A stretch of 64,000 nucleotides of DNA, from contig NZ_JAEIOS010000009.1 of the NCBI RefSeq assembly GCF_016342265.1, forward strand, positions 248,001 through 312,000, given 5' to 3'. Position numbers and translations under genes: made by a program. Below are positions 28,224-39,523 of this stretch, one piece after another; position 1 is the stretch's first letter; every line of letters begins with the position of its first letter. Below the pieces are notes generated by a model. That model saw only the letters and a program-made list of their open reading frames with translations, was not told where the DNA came from and did no database searches. Origin of the DNA: Corynebacterium meridianum. Lineage in GTDB: Bacteria > Actinomycetota > Actinomycetes > Mycobacteriales > Mycobacteriaceae.

Positions 28224-29335
28224 GCCAGTCGCGCCACCGCGGCGTCGATACGCTCGTCCGTGCCCGTCAACGCCATGCGGACGTGGCGGGCCCCCTTGGG
28301 GCCGTAGAAGTCACCGGGGGCGACGAGGATCCCGCGTTCGGCGAACCAGTCGAGGGTGGTCCGACAGTCCTCGTCGCGGGTGGCCCAGAGGTAGAGCCCG
28401 GCCTCCGAGTAGTCCACGGTGAAGCCTGCACCCGTCAGGGCGGCGAGCAGTTTGTCCCGGCGCGCCCGGTAGCGTTCCTTCTGTTCCGCTTCCTGCGCGT
28501 CGTCATCGAGTGCCGCGACCATGGCCGCCTGGATCGGCCCCGGCATCATGAGACCGCAGTGCTTGCGCACCTCGAGCAGCTGACCGATCAGCTCCCCGTC
28601 GCCGGCAAGTACCCCGGCGCGGTAGCTGGCCATGTTCGAGGACTTGGACAGGGAGTGGATCGCGATGAGACCCGCGTGGTCTCCGCCGCAGACGCGCTCG
28701 TCCAGGATGGACAGCGGCGGGTTCTCCTCATCCCAGCCGAGGCCGATGTAGCACTCGTCGCTGCACAGGATCACGCCGCGATCCTGCGCCCATCCGACGA
28801 CCTTCCGCAGGTGCTCGATACCGAGTACCTTGCCGGTGGGATTCGACGGCGAGTTGATGAACATCATCGTCGGCGTGGCGGGACCGATCTGCGTCAGGGA
28901 GTCCGCCCGCTGTGGACGGGCACCGGACATGAGCGCCGAGACCTCGTAGGTGGGGTAGGCGACCTCGGGGATGATGACCGTGTGCCCCGCTCCGACCCCC
29001 AGCAGCATCGGCAGCAGCGCGATGGCCTCCTTGGTGCCGATGACCGGCAGGACGCACTCCGACGTCAGTCCCGTCATGTTGTAGCGACGGGACAGGGACT
29101 CGACCAGCGCCCGGTTCAGCTCCGGAGTACCGGTCGTCTGCGGATAGCCCGGTTCGGCGGCGGCGGCGGTGAGCGCGTCACGGATCGGTTCCGCGACGTC
29201 ATCCACCGGGGTGCCCACGGAGAGATTGACGATACCGTCGGGATGCTGCGCCGCCCTGTTCTTCACGTCGGCGATGGTGTCCCACGGAAAATCAGGAAGG
29301 GCGTTTCCGGGAGGGGTGCGGGTGAGAGATGCCAT
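28220..29335 (-). CDS. dapC: Succinyldiaminopimelate transaminase
   Basis: 371 residues. Fold-type I aminotransferase: LPVIGTKEAIALLP, INSPSNPTGKVL, CSDECYIGLGWDE and the PLP lysine in IHSLSKSSNMASYRAG. It converts N-succinyl-2-amino-6-oxopimelate in the same pathway as DapD and DapE found here. The ATG at 29335 has TATAAA 7 nt upstream, so it may be leaderless, or AAAGGTGG may act as ribosome site. Neighbour of the ferredoxin gene as in mycobacteria. Confidence 0.93.
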   Translation of the reverse strand: MASLTRTPPGNALPDFPWDTIADVKNRAAQHPDGIVNLSVGTPVDDVAEPIRDALTAAAAEPGYPQTTGTPELNRALVESLSRRYNMTGLTSECVLPVIGTKEAIALLPMLLGVGAGHTVIIPEVAYPTYEVSALMSGARPQRADSLTQIGPATPTMMFINSPSNPTGKVLGIEHLRKVVGWAQDRGVILCSDECYIGLGWDEENPPLSILDERVCGGDHAGLIAIHSLSKSSNMASYRAGVLAGDGELIGQLLEVRKHCGLMMPGPIQAAMVAALDDDAQEAEQKERYRARRDKLLAALTGAGFTVDYSEAGLYLWATRDEDCRTTLDWFAERGILVAPGDFYGPKGARHVRMALTGTDERIDAAVARLA

Positions 29336-29365
29336 GCCACCTTTTATACCCGTCGGCGGGCGCAC

Positions 29366-29404
29366 GACAGCCCGGCGGGTCACCGTGGATCCCGCCGGGC
29401 TGTC
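29366..29404. terminator. Terminator between ferredoxin gene and dapC
   Basis: GACAGCCCGGCGGG (29366-29379) pairs perfectly with CCCGCCGGGCTGTC (29391-29404), loop of 11 bases, 13 bases beyond the ferredoxin stop. Confidence 0.8.
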
Positions 29405-29416
29405 TTTGGTCCGGTG

Positions 29417-29734
29417 TCAGGCCTGCGGGGGCAGCTTGTCGACCAGCGGCGGATCGAAGTCCTGCTGGCCGAGGCGTGCGGCTCCGCCGGGCGAACCGAG
29501 ATCGTCGAAGAACGCGGCGTTGGCGTCGGTGTAGTCGATCCACTCGTCCGGGACGTCATCCTCGTAGAAGATCGCCTCGGTCGGGCACACGGGCTCGCAG
29601 GCACCACAGTCGACGCACTCGTCCGGGTGGATGTACAGCGAGCGTTTTCCCTCGTAGATGCAGTCGACAGGGCATTCTTCGACACATGCCTTGTCCATGA
29701 CGTCGACGCAGGGCTGCGCAATTACGTAGGTCAT
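29417..29734 (-). CDS. fdxC: Seven-iron ferredoxin
   Basis: 105 residues. Eight cysteines: C9, C17, C21, C25 for one cluster with C50 region, and C40, C43, C46, C50 ([14 protein letters not shown]), as in [3Fe-4S][4Fe-4S] FdxA/FdxC ferredoxins. It carries electrons in the cytoplasm. The C-terminal extension with [13 protein letters not shown] is usual for the family. Followed by its own terminator. Confidence 0.93.
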   Translation of the reverse strand: MTYVIAQPCVDVMDKACVEECPVDCIYEGKRSLYIHPDECVDCGACEPVCPTEAIFYEDDVPDEWIDYTDANAAFFDDLGSPGGAARLGQQDFDPPLVDKLPPQA

Positions 29735-29812
29735 CGTGGTTCGGTTGCTCCAGGTGGAAACGGTTCGGGTGGTCGGACGACAGGGGCTGGTCCGTCGCCG
29801 GACCCCATTGTG

Positions 29813-30220
29813 TCACTTCCCCCGTATCAACGGCCAACCGCCACCGGCCGTACCCGCAACGAGAAGCAACGCCCCACGCAGCGTCTGGGCGACGATGACG
29901 TCCCCGGTGACCTCCGGCCAGATGAGCAGAGCGAGGTATCCGGCCAGCCAGACGCCCAGTGGGATCCCCGCGACGAAGCGGTTCTCCGTCCACAACAGGG
30001 CCGTCCGGGAGAGCACGAGGGTGAATCCGAAGGCGATGAGGATGGTGAATGGAAAAGCGACGGTCTGCCCCGTCGGCAGCGTGATCCGGGCACCGACGTA
30101 CACCACCTCGAGGAGAACGGACAGTAGCGCACCGAACGAGAGCCAGGCCAGTCCGACGGCCCTCTCCCCCGTCGTGTGCTCGCGGTAGGTGTAGCGTCCG
30201 GGCGGGGCGTCAACGGTCAC
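29813..30220 (-). CDS. Conserved four-helix membrane protein next to mshB
   Basis: 135 residues with four predicted membrane helices (about 20-40, 52-72, 82-100 and 106-125). The start overlaps the mshB stop by 4 bases (ATGA), so it is translated with mshB. A similar membrane protein follows mshB in mycobacteria. No motif points to a function. Confidence 0.8.
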   Translation of the reverse strand: MTVDAPPGRYTYREHTTGERAVGLAWLSFGALLSVLLEVVYVGARITLPTGQTVAFPFTILIAFGFTLVLSRTALLWTENRFVAGIPLGVWLAGYLALLIWPEVTGDVIVAQTLRGALLLVAGTAGGGWPLIRGK

Positions 30221-31143
30221 GGAAACTCCAGCCCCTCCGCCGGATCAACCGGGGTCGCCCCCACGGGGGTTTCGCTCCACCCGACACGGTAGTGCTCGGA
30301 GCGCAGCAGCGGCTGCGCTATGAGGTTGCTCAGCGCGAACACGTGGGGCGCCGCAGCGGGATCGTCGACGGTGGAGAACGCGGCCGACGGATTGACACGG
30401 CTGACGGAACCATCGGCGAACCAGATCTGCGTCGCGTGCGCCGCCATCGCCGCCTTCTTCGCCGCCAGGCATCCGGCATCGAGATCGATCCTCAGGTCGT
30501 GGGTGTCGACGGAGGCGAGCTCCCCCGGCTCCGCCCGACGCCACCCCGCGGGGACCCGGGCGATGGCGTCCAGCCCCGCCCGCTGGTCAGCGCGATCGGT
30601 CACCGCCCAGAGTATGCGCTGCGGGATCCGGCCCACCGACTCCCGTGCCACGAGTTGTTCGACCGCCGCGTGGGTGATCTCGTGCGCCCGGATGTGGTCC
30701 GGGTGTCCGTATCCCCCGTCCGGTCCGTAGGTGACGATCAACTGCGGACGGAGCTCCCAGAGAACGGCGACGAGCTGTTCGACCGACCGCTCACCGGAGT
30801 TGATGAACGCCCGCGGATGCTGGTTCGCCGGGTCCCCGGCCATACCGGAATCGCGCCAGCAACCGGCGCCCCCGAGATGGACACCCGACGCTCCCAGGTG
30901 AGCGAGCGACTCGGTGAGTTCCGCGATCCGGAACCCACCGAGCTGGTCTGCGGCATCCGCGACCAGTTGCTGGTACGGATCCCCGATGACCTCACCCTGT
31001 TCACCGAGGGTGCAGGTGACGACGGTGACGTCAGCACCACGGCGGGAGAGGTGGGCGAGCAATCCACCCGTCCAGATCGCCTCGTCGTCCGGGTGTGCGT
31101 GCACCGCACACACCGTGAGACCGGTGAGGTCGTGTTCAGTCAT
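30217..31143 (-). CDS. mshB: Mycothiol-pathway deacetylase MshB
   Basis: 308 residues. LmbE/PIG-L fold with the zinc motif AVHAHPDDEAIWTGG (H17, D20) and the late GYGHPDHIRAH. It deacetylates N-acetylglucosaminyl-inositol in mycothiol synthesis, the actinobacterial low-molecular-weight thiol. The stop of the LpqW-like gene is directly adjacent, so both are one transcript from the upstream gene. Confidence 0.94.
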   Translation of the reverse strand: MTEHDLTGLTVCAVHAHPDDEAIWTGGLLAHLSRRGADVTVVTCTLGEQGEVIGDPYQQLVADAADQLGGFRIAELTESLAHLGASGVHLGGAGCWRDSGMAGDPANQHPRAFINSGERSVEQLVAVLWELRPQLIVTYGPDGGYGHPDHIRAHEITHAAVEQLVARESVGRIPQRILWAVTDRADQRAGLDAIARVPAGWRRAEPGELASVDTHDLRIDLDAGCLAAKKAAMAAHATQIWFADGSVSRVNPSAAFSTVDDPAAAPHVFALSNLIAQPLLRSEHYRVGWSETPVGATPVDPAEGLEFP

Positions 31144-33060
31144 CTACTGCTCCTCTACAGCGGTCCATCCGGCGGCGGTAGACAGCAGGCTGGTCGTTTT
31201 CCCCGGATGCTCAGACCATTCTCCTATGTCCGTGTCGGGCACCACGATACCGGGTCCCAGAACAATGATGCGGGTCTCCGCGAGCAACGGAACGGTGAGC
31301 ATCTCCCGCTCCTCGACACGGCGCAGTTCCGGGAGCACCGCGTCAAGGTTCTCGTCCCCGGCCAGTACCGACATCAACGTTCCATCCAGTGTCCTGGAAC
31401 AGATTCCCGAGAGGTTCCCGGACCGGATCACCGGCCGTTTGCGGGCACGCGAGGACATCGAGGAGACATCACTGGCACGGCTCGCGGAGGAGGCGGTCAC
31501 GTCCGACGGATCGACCGCGACGGGGCACAGGAACCTGTCCGCCACCGCGACAGGATCGAGCGTGCTCCTACGTCGACCGACGACGGCGTCGACTTCACCG
31601 GAAGGCAGTAATTCTCCTGCGATCTCGGTGAATGGGGCGAGCACCACCTCGACGTCGACGTCCTTCCGGGTGAGGAGATCTGCGACTGTGTTCGCCGCGG
31701 CCGTCGCGGTCCGGTCGGATGGATCCGCGGCGATGCGCAGGGGACGGTTCCGGATCGCTGACTCGAGGGTGGGACCGGTCGGTCCCGTGGAGCCTGCCGA
31801 GGGCGTCTCGCCCGATTCTCCGGAAACGACCGCGTCTCCGTCCCGCTCCGACGTCTCACGTGTCAGGGCGGACGCGAAGGCTGTCCGGTCCTCCTCCCCG
31901 AGGACACCGCCCGGAATGTCGAGGTCCGTGGAACGTCCGGTTGCGAGGCGGGCGACCACCTCCCTGTCAATGAGCGCGGCCAGCTCCCGGCGGAGGGCCG
32001 CGGTCGAGAGTATCGGGGAGGTGACCGACATGGTCAGCTCGAGGGCGGCCTCCCGCTCCCGCACCGATACCCGGGTGTCCGGCAGGAGACTGAAGGCGTC
32101 GAATGTCGTCTCCGCCGGGGTGAGGTCGAAGTAGCCGACCTGCCCGGAGCGGAGCATCTGCACCCCCTGCTGGACGGAACGGATCTCGCGGAACACCAGC
32201 GTCTCGGTTCTGGCCGGATCCGCCCCCCAGAAACGGTCGTTGCGGACTATGGTCACGATCCCCCGCTGCCGGTCCACCTGATCCACCGTGTACCGCCCAC
32301 CCGCAGCCGGGATGGTTTCGTTCAATCCCCTGGTGAATCCGTCGGTGGTGTCGCGCAGGAGATGACTGGGCAGGAGATGATTGAACAGTCCGCTGACATC
32401 GGCGACCCGGCGCCGGAAGTCCACCTCTACCGTCCGGCCACCGCCCGATGTCCTGATGGCGCTGACCTGCTCGTACCCGGCGGCCCCGATGACGCCCGGC
32501 GTCGAGACCATGGAGTCCCGGAGATAGCTGAAGTCTGCGCCCGTTATCGGGGTGCCGTCGGACCACTGCGCCGCCGGGTGCAGCTCGTAGCGCACGGTCT
32601 GGGCGACGCCCGGCGTCGGTGGCTCGATGAAGTCGACCGACTTCACCAGGTCGGTGTTGAGTTCGCCGTTGACGTACACCCCCGGGAGAACCAGATCGGC
32701 GAGGGCCTGGACGAAGGCCGAATCCTGGGCGATGAGATGCGGGTTGAAACCGCCGTCGAGCGGATCGATCCCGATGGTGATCTCCTGCGCGACCGCGAGC
32801 CGGTCCGGGTCTGTACCGGTGTGATCCGGTAAGGGATCAGGTATCACCGACGGACTCCCTGCTGCCGGAGTGACCGGAAGGGGCGTGGGTTCGCCGGCTG
32901 AGCAGCCTGCCACCGCCATGACGAACGTCGACGTGAAGGCGACGGTCACCCGTCGGAACGACCGGGGACGTCGCGGCACGGAATCACCGGAGTCACCGGA
33001 GCCACCGGTACGGGCGCGGGAAAACCCCGTCACCGGGATCCAACTCGAGAGAACAGACAC
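31144..33060 (-). CDS. LpqW-like lipoprotein of the peptide-binding protein fold
   Basis: 638 residues. A long N-terminus with a hydrophobic stretch ends in the lipobox VAGC; the body is an SBP_bac_5 (DppA/OppA) fold, e.g. QWSDGTPITGADFSYLRDSM and RNDRFWGADPARTE. The position between typA and mshB is that of mycobacterial lpqW, which influences lipomannan/PIM synthesis; there is no adjacent transporter. GTG start 6 nt behind TAGGAT (33067-33072): leaderless. The region around 31,790-31,880 is low-complexity Ser/Gly/Thr. Confidence 0.85.
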   Translation of the reverse strand: MSVLSSWIPVTGFSRARTGGSGDSGDSVPRRPRSFRRVTVAFTSTFVMAVAGCSAGEPTPLPVTPAAGSPSVIPDPLPDHTGTDPDRLAVAQEITIGIDPLDGGFNPHLIAQDSAFVQALADLVLPGVYVNGELNTDLVKSVDFIEPPTPGVAQTVRYELHPAAQWSDGTPITGADFSYLRDSMVSTPGVIGAAGYEQVSAIRTSGGGRTVEVDFRRRVADVSGLFNHLLPSHLLRDTTDGFTRGLNETIPAAGGRYTVDQVDRQRGIVTIVRNDRFWGADPARTETLVFREIRSVQQGVQMLRSGQVGYFDLTPAETTFDAFSLLPDTRVSVREREAALELTMSVTSPILSTAALRRELAALIDREVVARLATGRSTDLDIPGGVLGEEDRTAFASALTRETSERDGDAVVSGESGETPSAGSTGPTGPTLESAIRNRPLRIAADPSDRTATAAANTVADLLTRKDVDVEVVLAPFTEIAGELLPSGEVDAVVGRRRSTLDPVAVADRFLCPVAVDPSDVTASSASRASDVSSMSSRARKRPVIRSGNLSGICSRTLDGTLMSVLAGDENLDAVLPELRRVEEREMLTVPLLAETRIIVLGPGIVVPDTDIGEWSEHPGKTTSLLSTAAGWTAVEEQ

Positions 33061-33116
33061 ACATCCATCCTAGTCCGTGCGGGTTCCCGGAGGGGCCGCT
33101 CTCACGGACACACACC

Positions 33117-33150
33117 GCTGCCCCGGTACCTGTGGTGGGGCCGGGGCAGC
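33117..33150 (-). terminator. Terminator after typA
   Basis: GCTGCCCCGG (33117-33126) pairs with CCGGGGCAGC (33141-33150), 30 bases beyond the typA stop. Confidence 0.8.
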
Positions 33151-33179
33151 GGGGGTCGATCGTTTGGGGGATGCGGGAA

Positions 33180-35093
<1,914 letters not shown>

Positions 35094-35193
35094 TGGTGTT
35101 TTCTCTCCTGGCGGAATGCGAACGGAGGGACTGAAGCGCCCTCCGCTGTGTTAATCGGTGGTTCAGCGTACCCGCATCGGTGCCGGAACCACA

Positions 35194-35217
35194 CTTTTCG
35201 GCTTTTCGGCTTTTCGG
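35194..35217. repeat. Three tandem CTTTTCGG octamers upstream of typA
   Basis: CTTTTCGG occurs perfectly at 35194, 35202 and 35210. The stretch 35094-35538 otherwise holds no gene; it carries the regulatory regions of typA and of the secreted-protein gene. Confidence 0.85.
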
Positions 35218-35222
35218 CGTGT

Positions 35223-35243
35223 GTTCGGCACACCGTGCCGAAC
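35223..35243. repeat. Perfect inverted repeat upstream of typA
   Basis: Arms GTTCGGCAC (35223-35231) and GTGCCGAAC (35235-35243), loop ACC, directly after the octamer repeats. Hairpin or operator. Confidence 0.7.
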
Positions 35244-35262
35244 GACGCCCACCACGATTGTG

Positions 35263-35275
35263 TAACGAATCGTTA
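35263..35275. promoter_or_regulatory. Palindrome TAACGAATCGTTA, operator candidate
   Basis: Perfect 13-base palindrome about 170 bases upstream of the typA start. The 10-mer CGAATCGTTA recurs at 47231-47240 upstream of the peptide ABC operon. Confidence 0.5.
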
Positions 35276-35538
35276 TCTTTCCGCGACACAGGGGGTGACA
35301 GCGACGGTGGTTGCCGCATCTTCCCCGCGCCCCCAGCGGCACGGGACACCGCACATCCATCTCAACCCCACCGGTATCACCGGTGCAAAACTAAATAAAA
35401 GGGGCTAAAGTTGCGGATGTTGCTCTTGTGAATGATGTGTTCGTGGGTTGATCCCTGTCTCCGGCACCGTAATATTCACCCGTCAGATTCATCCCGTCCC
35501 CTTTCTCACGACCCCACAGACAGATGGAGCCCGTCCCC

Positions 35539-36276
35539 GTGCCCGACACTTCCCGTCGCATCACCCGCCGAATCGCCGCCGCCACCACGGCGCTTCTCGT
35601 CTCCACGGCGACTCTCGGTACCGCACCAGCGACCGCAGCCCCTGTAGGTTCAACCCCCTTCGGCTCCAGCATCCCCGGCCTCCCCCAGCTCCCCCCGCCC
35701 CCGCTCGACCATCTCGGCCGCCCCGCCCCACACATTCTCCAGCAACTCCGCGACCTCGCGGCACAGGACTTCCTACCCGAGAAGATCCGCGGCATGCTCC
35801 TCGCGGCCGTCAGTTTCTTCGAGGGCGGCGGCGAACCGGGGGCACCTATCCCCGAGGATGCCCCCGTATTCGCCCAGTTCGGGTGGCCCACGGTCGCCGA
35901 GAACTGCATCGGAGGCGAGAGCAGGGCCACCGGAACGGCGATCGCGGTGCCCGGCCCCGCCGACCTGCCGCTCCCGGGTGTCCCCGCAGGGCACGCGACC
36001 TTCGTGTTCACCGCGCTCGGCACCGAGCGCGTCGCGGAGAATCAGCGGGATTCAATGCAGGTCCGCTGGATCAACATCAGCAACCTGCGCACCGGGGTGA
36101 CCCCCCTCACCTACACCGGCATCAACCCGGACGGTCCCGCCACGGTCGCCGGAACCGCCGACACCGGCTCCGGGACGATCGTCGCGCTCCTCGACGGTGG
36201 AGTGACCACCACCGGAGATGACGGCGACTCCACCTGCCGGTTCCTCCCGACCACCGGAATCTTCGACGTGAGGTAA
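35539..36276 (+). CDS. Secreted protein of unknown function
   Basis: 245 residues with a signal peptide (RRITRRIAAATTALLVSTATLG, cleavage likely after TAA/ATAA before APVG) and two cysteines far apart (CIGGESR and STCRF) that may form a disulfide. The GTG at 35539 has GGAG 9 nt upstream; ATG 35524 is the alternative. It is followed 6 bases later by the DUF402 gene, so they are co-transcribed. The family is known only as conserved actinobacterial secreted proteins. Confidence 0.75.
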   Translation: MPDTSRRITRRIAAATTALLVSTATLGTAPATAAPVGSTPFGSSIPGLPQLPPPPLDHLGRPAPHILQQLRDLAAQDFLPEKIRGMLLAAVSFFEGGGEPGAPIPEDAPVFAQFGWPTVAENCIGGESRATGTAIAVPGPADLPLPGVPAGHATFVFTALGTERVAENQRDSMQVRWINISNLRTGVTPLTYTGINPDGPATVAGTADTGSGTIVALLDGGVTTTGDDGDSTCRFLPTTGIFDVR

Positions 36277-36282
36277 CCAGAC

Positions 36283-36849
36283 ATGACCGACCTGCACCCC
36301 GTGAAGCACGAGAGCTTCGACATCGACGGTGGAACGAACACCGATCCCAAGGGATTCATCCGCGAGGTCGACACCTACCGCGCGACGGACTTCGGCCTCT
36401 ACATGGCCCGGGGTGCCGATCATCCGAGGTTCGGTTACCTGGAGACCTGGCTCCTCCCGGAACTGGGCCTGCGGGTCAACATCTTCCACTTCCGCGAAGG
36501 CGTCGACGTCCACCAGGACTTCTACGTCGATGTCGCCGAGATCACCGCCGGGGCGGACGGGGTGTGGCGCACGCGCGACCTCTACGTCGACCTGGTCTCC
36601 GTCACCGGAGAACCCGTCGACGTCATGGACATCGACGAGCTCGCCGCCGCCACCTCGGCCGGCCTGATCTCCGCGGAGGACGCCGAAAGCGCCATCGACA
36701 CCACACTTCTCGCGGTCGAGGGGATCACCCGCAACGACGACGACCTCATGGCCTGGCTCCGGAAGAAGGGGATCGAGCTCGACTGGGCCGATCCCGCGAC
36801 GATCACACTCACCCCGCGGAATAGACCTCCGCAGGTGGAACCCGCCTGA
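36283..36849 (+). CDS. DUF402-domain protein
   Basis: 188 residues. Matches the DUF402 beta-barrel: the middle portion has FHFREGVDVHQDFYVDVAEIT, TRDLYVDLVSVTGEPVDVMDIDELAAA and EDAESAID. The family includes nucleoside di-/triphosphate phosphatases and RNase-E-linked domains (family knowledge); which activity this one has is open. Close behind the secreted-protein gene; GAGGT upstream of the ATG. Confidence 0.85.
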   Translation: MTDLHPVKHESFDIDGGTNTDPKGFIREVDTYRATDFGLYMARGADHPRFGYLETWLLPELGLRVNIFHFREGVDVHQDFYVDVAEITAGADGVWRTRDLYVDLVSVTGEPVDVMDIDELAAATSAGLISAEDAESAIDTTLLAVEGITRNDDDLMAWLRKKGIELDWADPATITLTPRNRPPQVEPA

Positions 36850-37003
36850 TCCCCCGCGGATTTCCCGTCCCGGTACCGGCTGACTAAACTGACCTCCCGC
36901 CCTGTCGGCCGGACCCCCGGACCGGCACCCCCGCGCACGCGCCCCAGAACCCGATCGGGACAGTGGGACGTCGGCATGCGCTGACACGGCCAAGGAGTCC
37001 GCA

Positions 37004-37873
37004 ATGTCCGACGAACACGATCCGACACAGAACGCCCCCATCGACTGCCGGGAAGACGACGTCACCGACACCGACGGACTGTCGGAGGCGATGATCAAGC
37101 AGATCAACGAGGGTACGGAGCGCCTGGCCCGTCCGCCGGCGGCGCTGCTCGTCACCGGCATCATGGGCTCGCTGGAGGTCGGTGTCGGGCTGCTCTCCGA
37201 GTACATCGTCACCGCCTCCACCGGCAGCGAGATGCTCGGGTCCCTCGCGTTCGCGATCGGTCTCGTCATCATCCTCCTCGCACACTCCGAGCTGTTCACC
37301 GAGGGGTTCCTCGTCCCCGTCTCCTCCGTCGTAGCCGGAAAGATGCCTCTCCACCGTCTGATCAGGTTCTGGGCGATCACCTTCGCCGGGAACATCATCG
37401 GTGCGGCGGTCATCATGGCGCTCCTCGTCGTCGCCTACCCCGACATGCATCCGCACCTCATCGAGGAGGCCCGGCACTACGCCCTCATGCCCATCGACCC
37501 GCAGCACGTCATCCTCGCCGCACTCGGCGGAATGTTCCTGACCCTGGTCACCCGGATGCACCAATTCACCGACGAGGTCGTACCGATGATCATCGCCAGC
37601 ACCATCGGCGGATTCCTGCTGTCGGCCACGGGCATCGTCCACTCGATCCTCGACACCCTGTTCATCTTCGGTGGACTGTTCACCGGGGACTCGGGACTGG
37701 TGTTCACCGACTGGCTCTCCTTCGTCTGGTGGGTCGCCCTGGCCAACCTGATCGGCGGACTGGGCCTCGTCTCGGCCCTGCGCTTCGTCCAGGCGGGCAG
37801 TGTCGTCCGGGAGCAGAAGAACGGGTCCTCCGCCGCCGCCCGGGGACACACCCCGGAGCCCGCACAACGGTAG
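37004..37873 (+). CDS. Formate/nitrite transporter (FNT) family channel
   Basis: 289 residues, six membrane helices. FNT fold markers include the LLAHSELFTEGFLVPV segment and GNIIGAAVIMALLV. The pentameric FNT channels carry formate, nitrite, hydrosulfide or related monovalent anions; the substrate cannot be read. AAGGAG 7 nt before the ATG. An acidic N-terminal tail of about 40 residues is cytosolic. A short sequence resembling residues 66-100 recurs at 41,328-41,413. Confidence 0.88.
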   Translation: MSDEHDPTQNAPIDCREDDVTDTDGLSEAMIKQINEGTERLARPPAALLVTGIMGSLEVGVGLLSEYIVTASTGSEMLGSLAFAIGLVIILLAHSELFTEGFLVPVSSVVAGKMPLHRLIRFWAITFAGNIIGAAVIMALLVVAYPDMHPHLIEEARHYALMPIDPQHVILAALGGMFLTLVTRMHQFTDEVVPMIIASTIGGFLLSATGIVHSILDTLFIFGGLFTGDSGLVFTDWLSFVWWVALANLIGGLGLVSALRFVQAGSVVREQKNGSSAAARGHTPEPAQR

Positions 37874-37955
37874 AGTGTCACGGAAAGGGCCCGGAAAACA
37901 CCGGCCACTCCAGCAACACCCGTTCACGCCCCTACCGCATAGGAATCCACAGACC

Positions 37956-38837
37956 ATGGCCCACCGCATCCGCCGCGCACTCGCATCGACCGCTGCAGGC
38001 GTCACGCTGCTGTCTCCACTGGCAGTGGCCGCACCCGCCGGCGCGATCATCGGAGCACACAACGCACACCCCGCACGCGCAGCATCGGCCGTCCGGCTCG
38101 CACTCGGGGACATGAGCTGCACCGGCACACTGATCGCCCCGGAGTGGGTCCTCACCGCGAAACACTGCGTCGGGCAGGGCGACACCTCGGAGATCTCCGT
38201 CGGCCCGACCTACCGCGCCGAACACCACTTCGCCCGCGAGGTCATTATCCACCCGACGGTCGACCTCACCCTCGTCAAACTGGATCGGCCGTCGGCGGCT
38301 CCGGTCGCGCCGCTCTCCGGGCACCACATGCAGCCCGGTGACATCGGACAGGCCGTCGGTTGGGGCGGCATCCACAGCAGCATCGCACCCCCGGTCCAGG
38401 AATCCTCAGTCACGGTCCAGCGGCGGGTTACCAACGTTCCCAGCCCCGACCGCTCCGCGACGATGGTCGAGACCTGGGTTGACGGCGGGCGCATCCAGAG
38501 GGGCGACTCGGGTGGCCCCGTGTTCATGGACGGCGCGGTCACCGGTGTGATCGCCATGTCGAACGCCGGGGCCGAGCACACGGTCGACGGCACGGTCGCC
38601 TGGTATGTCCCGGTCGCGGAGAATCTCGACTGGATCAGCCGGCATTCCGGCGTACCCCGACCCGCGGTCTCCGGGGCCCCTGCCCCGCTCGTCGACGCCA
38701 CCGCGTACCCGACCATCGCGCCGGTCCGTCCCGCTCCCCTGCCGCTCGGGAGCAGCATGCTGCAGCTTCCGCCCGAACTGTCCTTCCTGACCGGGCAGCA
38801 CCTCCTGCAGGGGCTGCCCCCGGTCGGTTCCTCCTAG
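37956..38837 (+). CDS. Secreted trypsin-like serine protease (S1)
   Basis: 293 residues. Signal peptide (about 1-29, ending PAGA) then a short propeptide-like stretch and the chymotrypsin fold with the triad in TAKHC (His), DLTLVKL (Asp) and GDSGGP (Ser). A proline-rich tail of about 60 residues follows the catalytic domain. ATG chosen by AGGAATCC upstream and the signal peptide; the frame is open further upstream over the FNT gene end. Confidence 0.9.
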   Translation: MAHRIRRALASTAAGVTLLSPLAVAAPAGAIIGAHNAHPARAASAVRLALGDMSCTGTLIAPEWVLTAKHCVGQGDTSEISVGPTYRAEHHFAREVIIHPTVDLTLVKLDRPSAAPVAPLSGHHMQPGDIGQAVGWGGIHSSIAPPVQESSVTVQRRVTNVPSPDRSATMVETWVDGGRIQRGDSGGPVFMDGAVTGVIAMSNAGAEHTVDGTVAWYVPVAENLDWISRHSGVPRPAVSGAPAPLVDATAYPTIAPVRPAPLPLGSSMLQLPPELSFLTGQHLLQGLPPVGSS

Positions 38838-38875
38838 AACGACACCTCGACCGTCCGGTAGCACCCCGGCCAGAC

Positions 38876-38916
38876 AAAGGCCCGGCCCCCTATTCTCATC
38901 GTGGGGACGGGCCTTT
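38876..38916. terminator. Terminator, left copy of a duplicated element
   Basis: AAAGGCCCG (38876-38884) and CGGGCCTTT (38908-38916). The same hairpin with a similar loop recurs at 41462-41502. Confidence 0.75.
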
Positions 38917-38934
38917 AGTGCGGAACGAACTCGT

Positions 38935-39112
38935 CTAGATGGTCTCCCCGAGTTCGATCCCGAGACCGGGCACTGAATCGATGAGATCCCGCGTGTACGC
39001 TTCCTTCGCGCCGGCGAAGATTTCGTCGGCGGTATCCGCCTCGACGACCCGCCCCTGCTTCATCACGACGATGTCGCCTGCCGTCTGCCGCGGGGCAGCG
39101 GGTTCACGGATG
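38935..39112 (-). pseudogene. Truncated 3' copy of the peptide ABC ATPase gene
   Basis: From the stop codon (complement of CTA at 38935) about 160-178 bases match the 3' end of the intact gene at 41521-41700, with scattered substitutions, including ACTCGTCTAGATGGTC and GCGCCGGCGAAGATTTCGTC. It has no start and no upstream part, so it encodes at most the last 55-60 residues. The similarity continues through the shared terminator just to the left and ends near 39112. Confidence 0.85.
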
Positions 39113-39301
39113 ATGAGAGCTTCACCCCATCACCCCGACCCCGACAGACAACACGAGCAGAGCATGTGGAAAAACGCCGGACCTGAAGGCTAATTCGAGC
39201 CGCCACCGTATCTCGTAGGATAACAGGCCGAATACTGCCGAATACTGTAGTGACACCTCAGAATCATCAACCCATGACAATCCGGGCCAGAGCAGTTTAC
39301 A

Positions 39302-39523
39302 TCAGGCGTCACGCTTCCCAATCACTCGACGTGCAAGCGCAACAGCCAAGGGTAATGGGAAAAGAGTGTAGACAAGAATTTTGAGGTAGGGCTCTGTTTC
39401 TTCGAGGCCCAGGACATGAGCCGGCCCGCTATCGCCTAATACCATTTCGGCGAAGCTCCAAACAATGATTTGGGTTGCCAGCCAAATCATCAACACGACC
39501 AGGAGGAATTTAAGTGATTTCAT
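39302..39523 (-). CDS. Small two-helix membrane protein
   Basis: 73 residues, MKSLKFLLVVLMIWLATQII at the start and a second hydrophobic segment (about 49-66), ending RRVIGKRDA. Lower GC than the core genes. No clear ribosome site. Unknown family. An overlapping frame further upstream (39510-39701) looks less protein-like and was not called. Confidence 0.55.
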   Translation of the reverse strand: MKSLKFLLVVLMIWLATQIIVWSFAEMVLGDSGPAHVLGLEETEPYLKILVYTLFPLPLAVALARRVIGKRDA

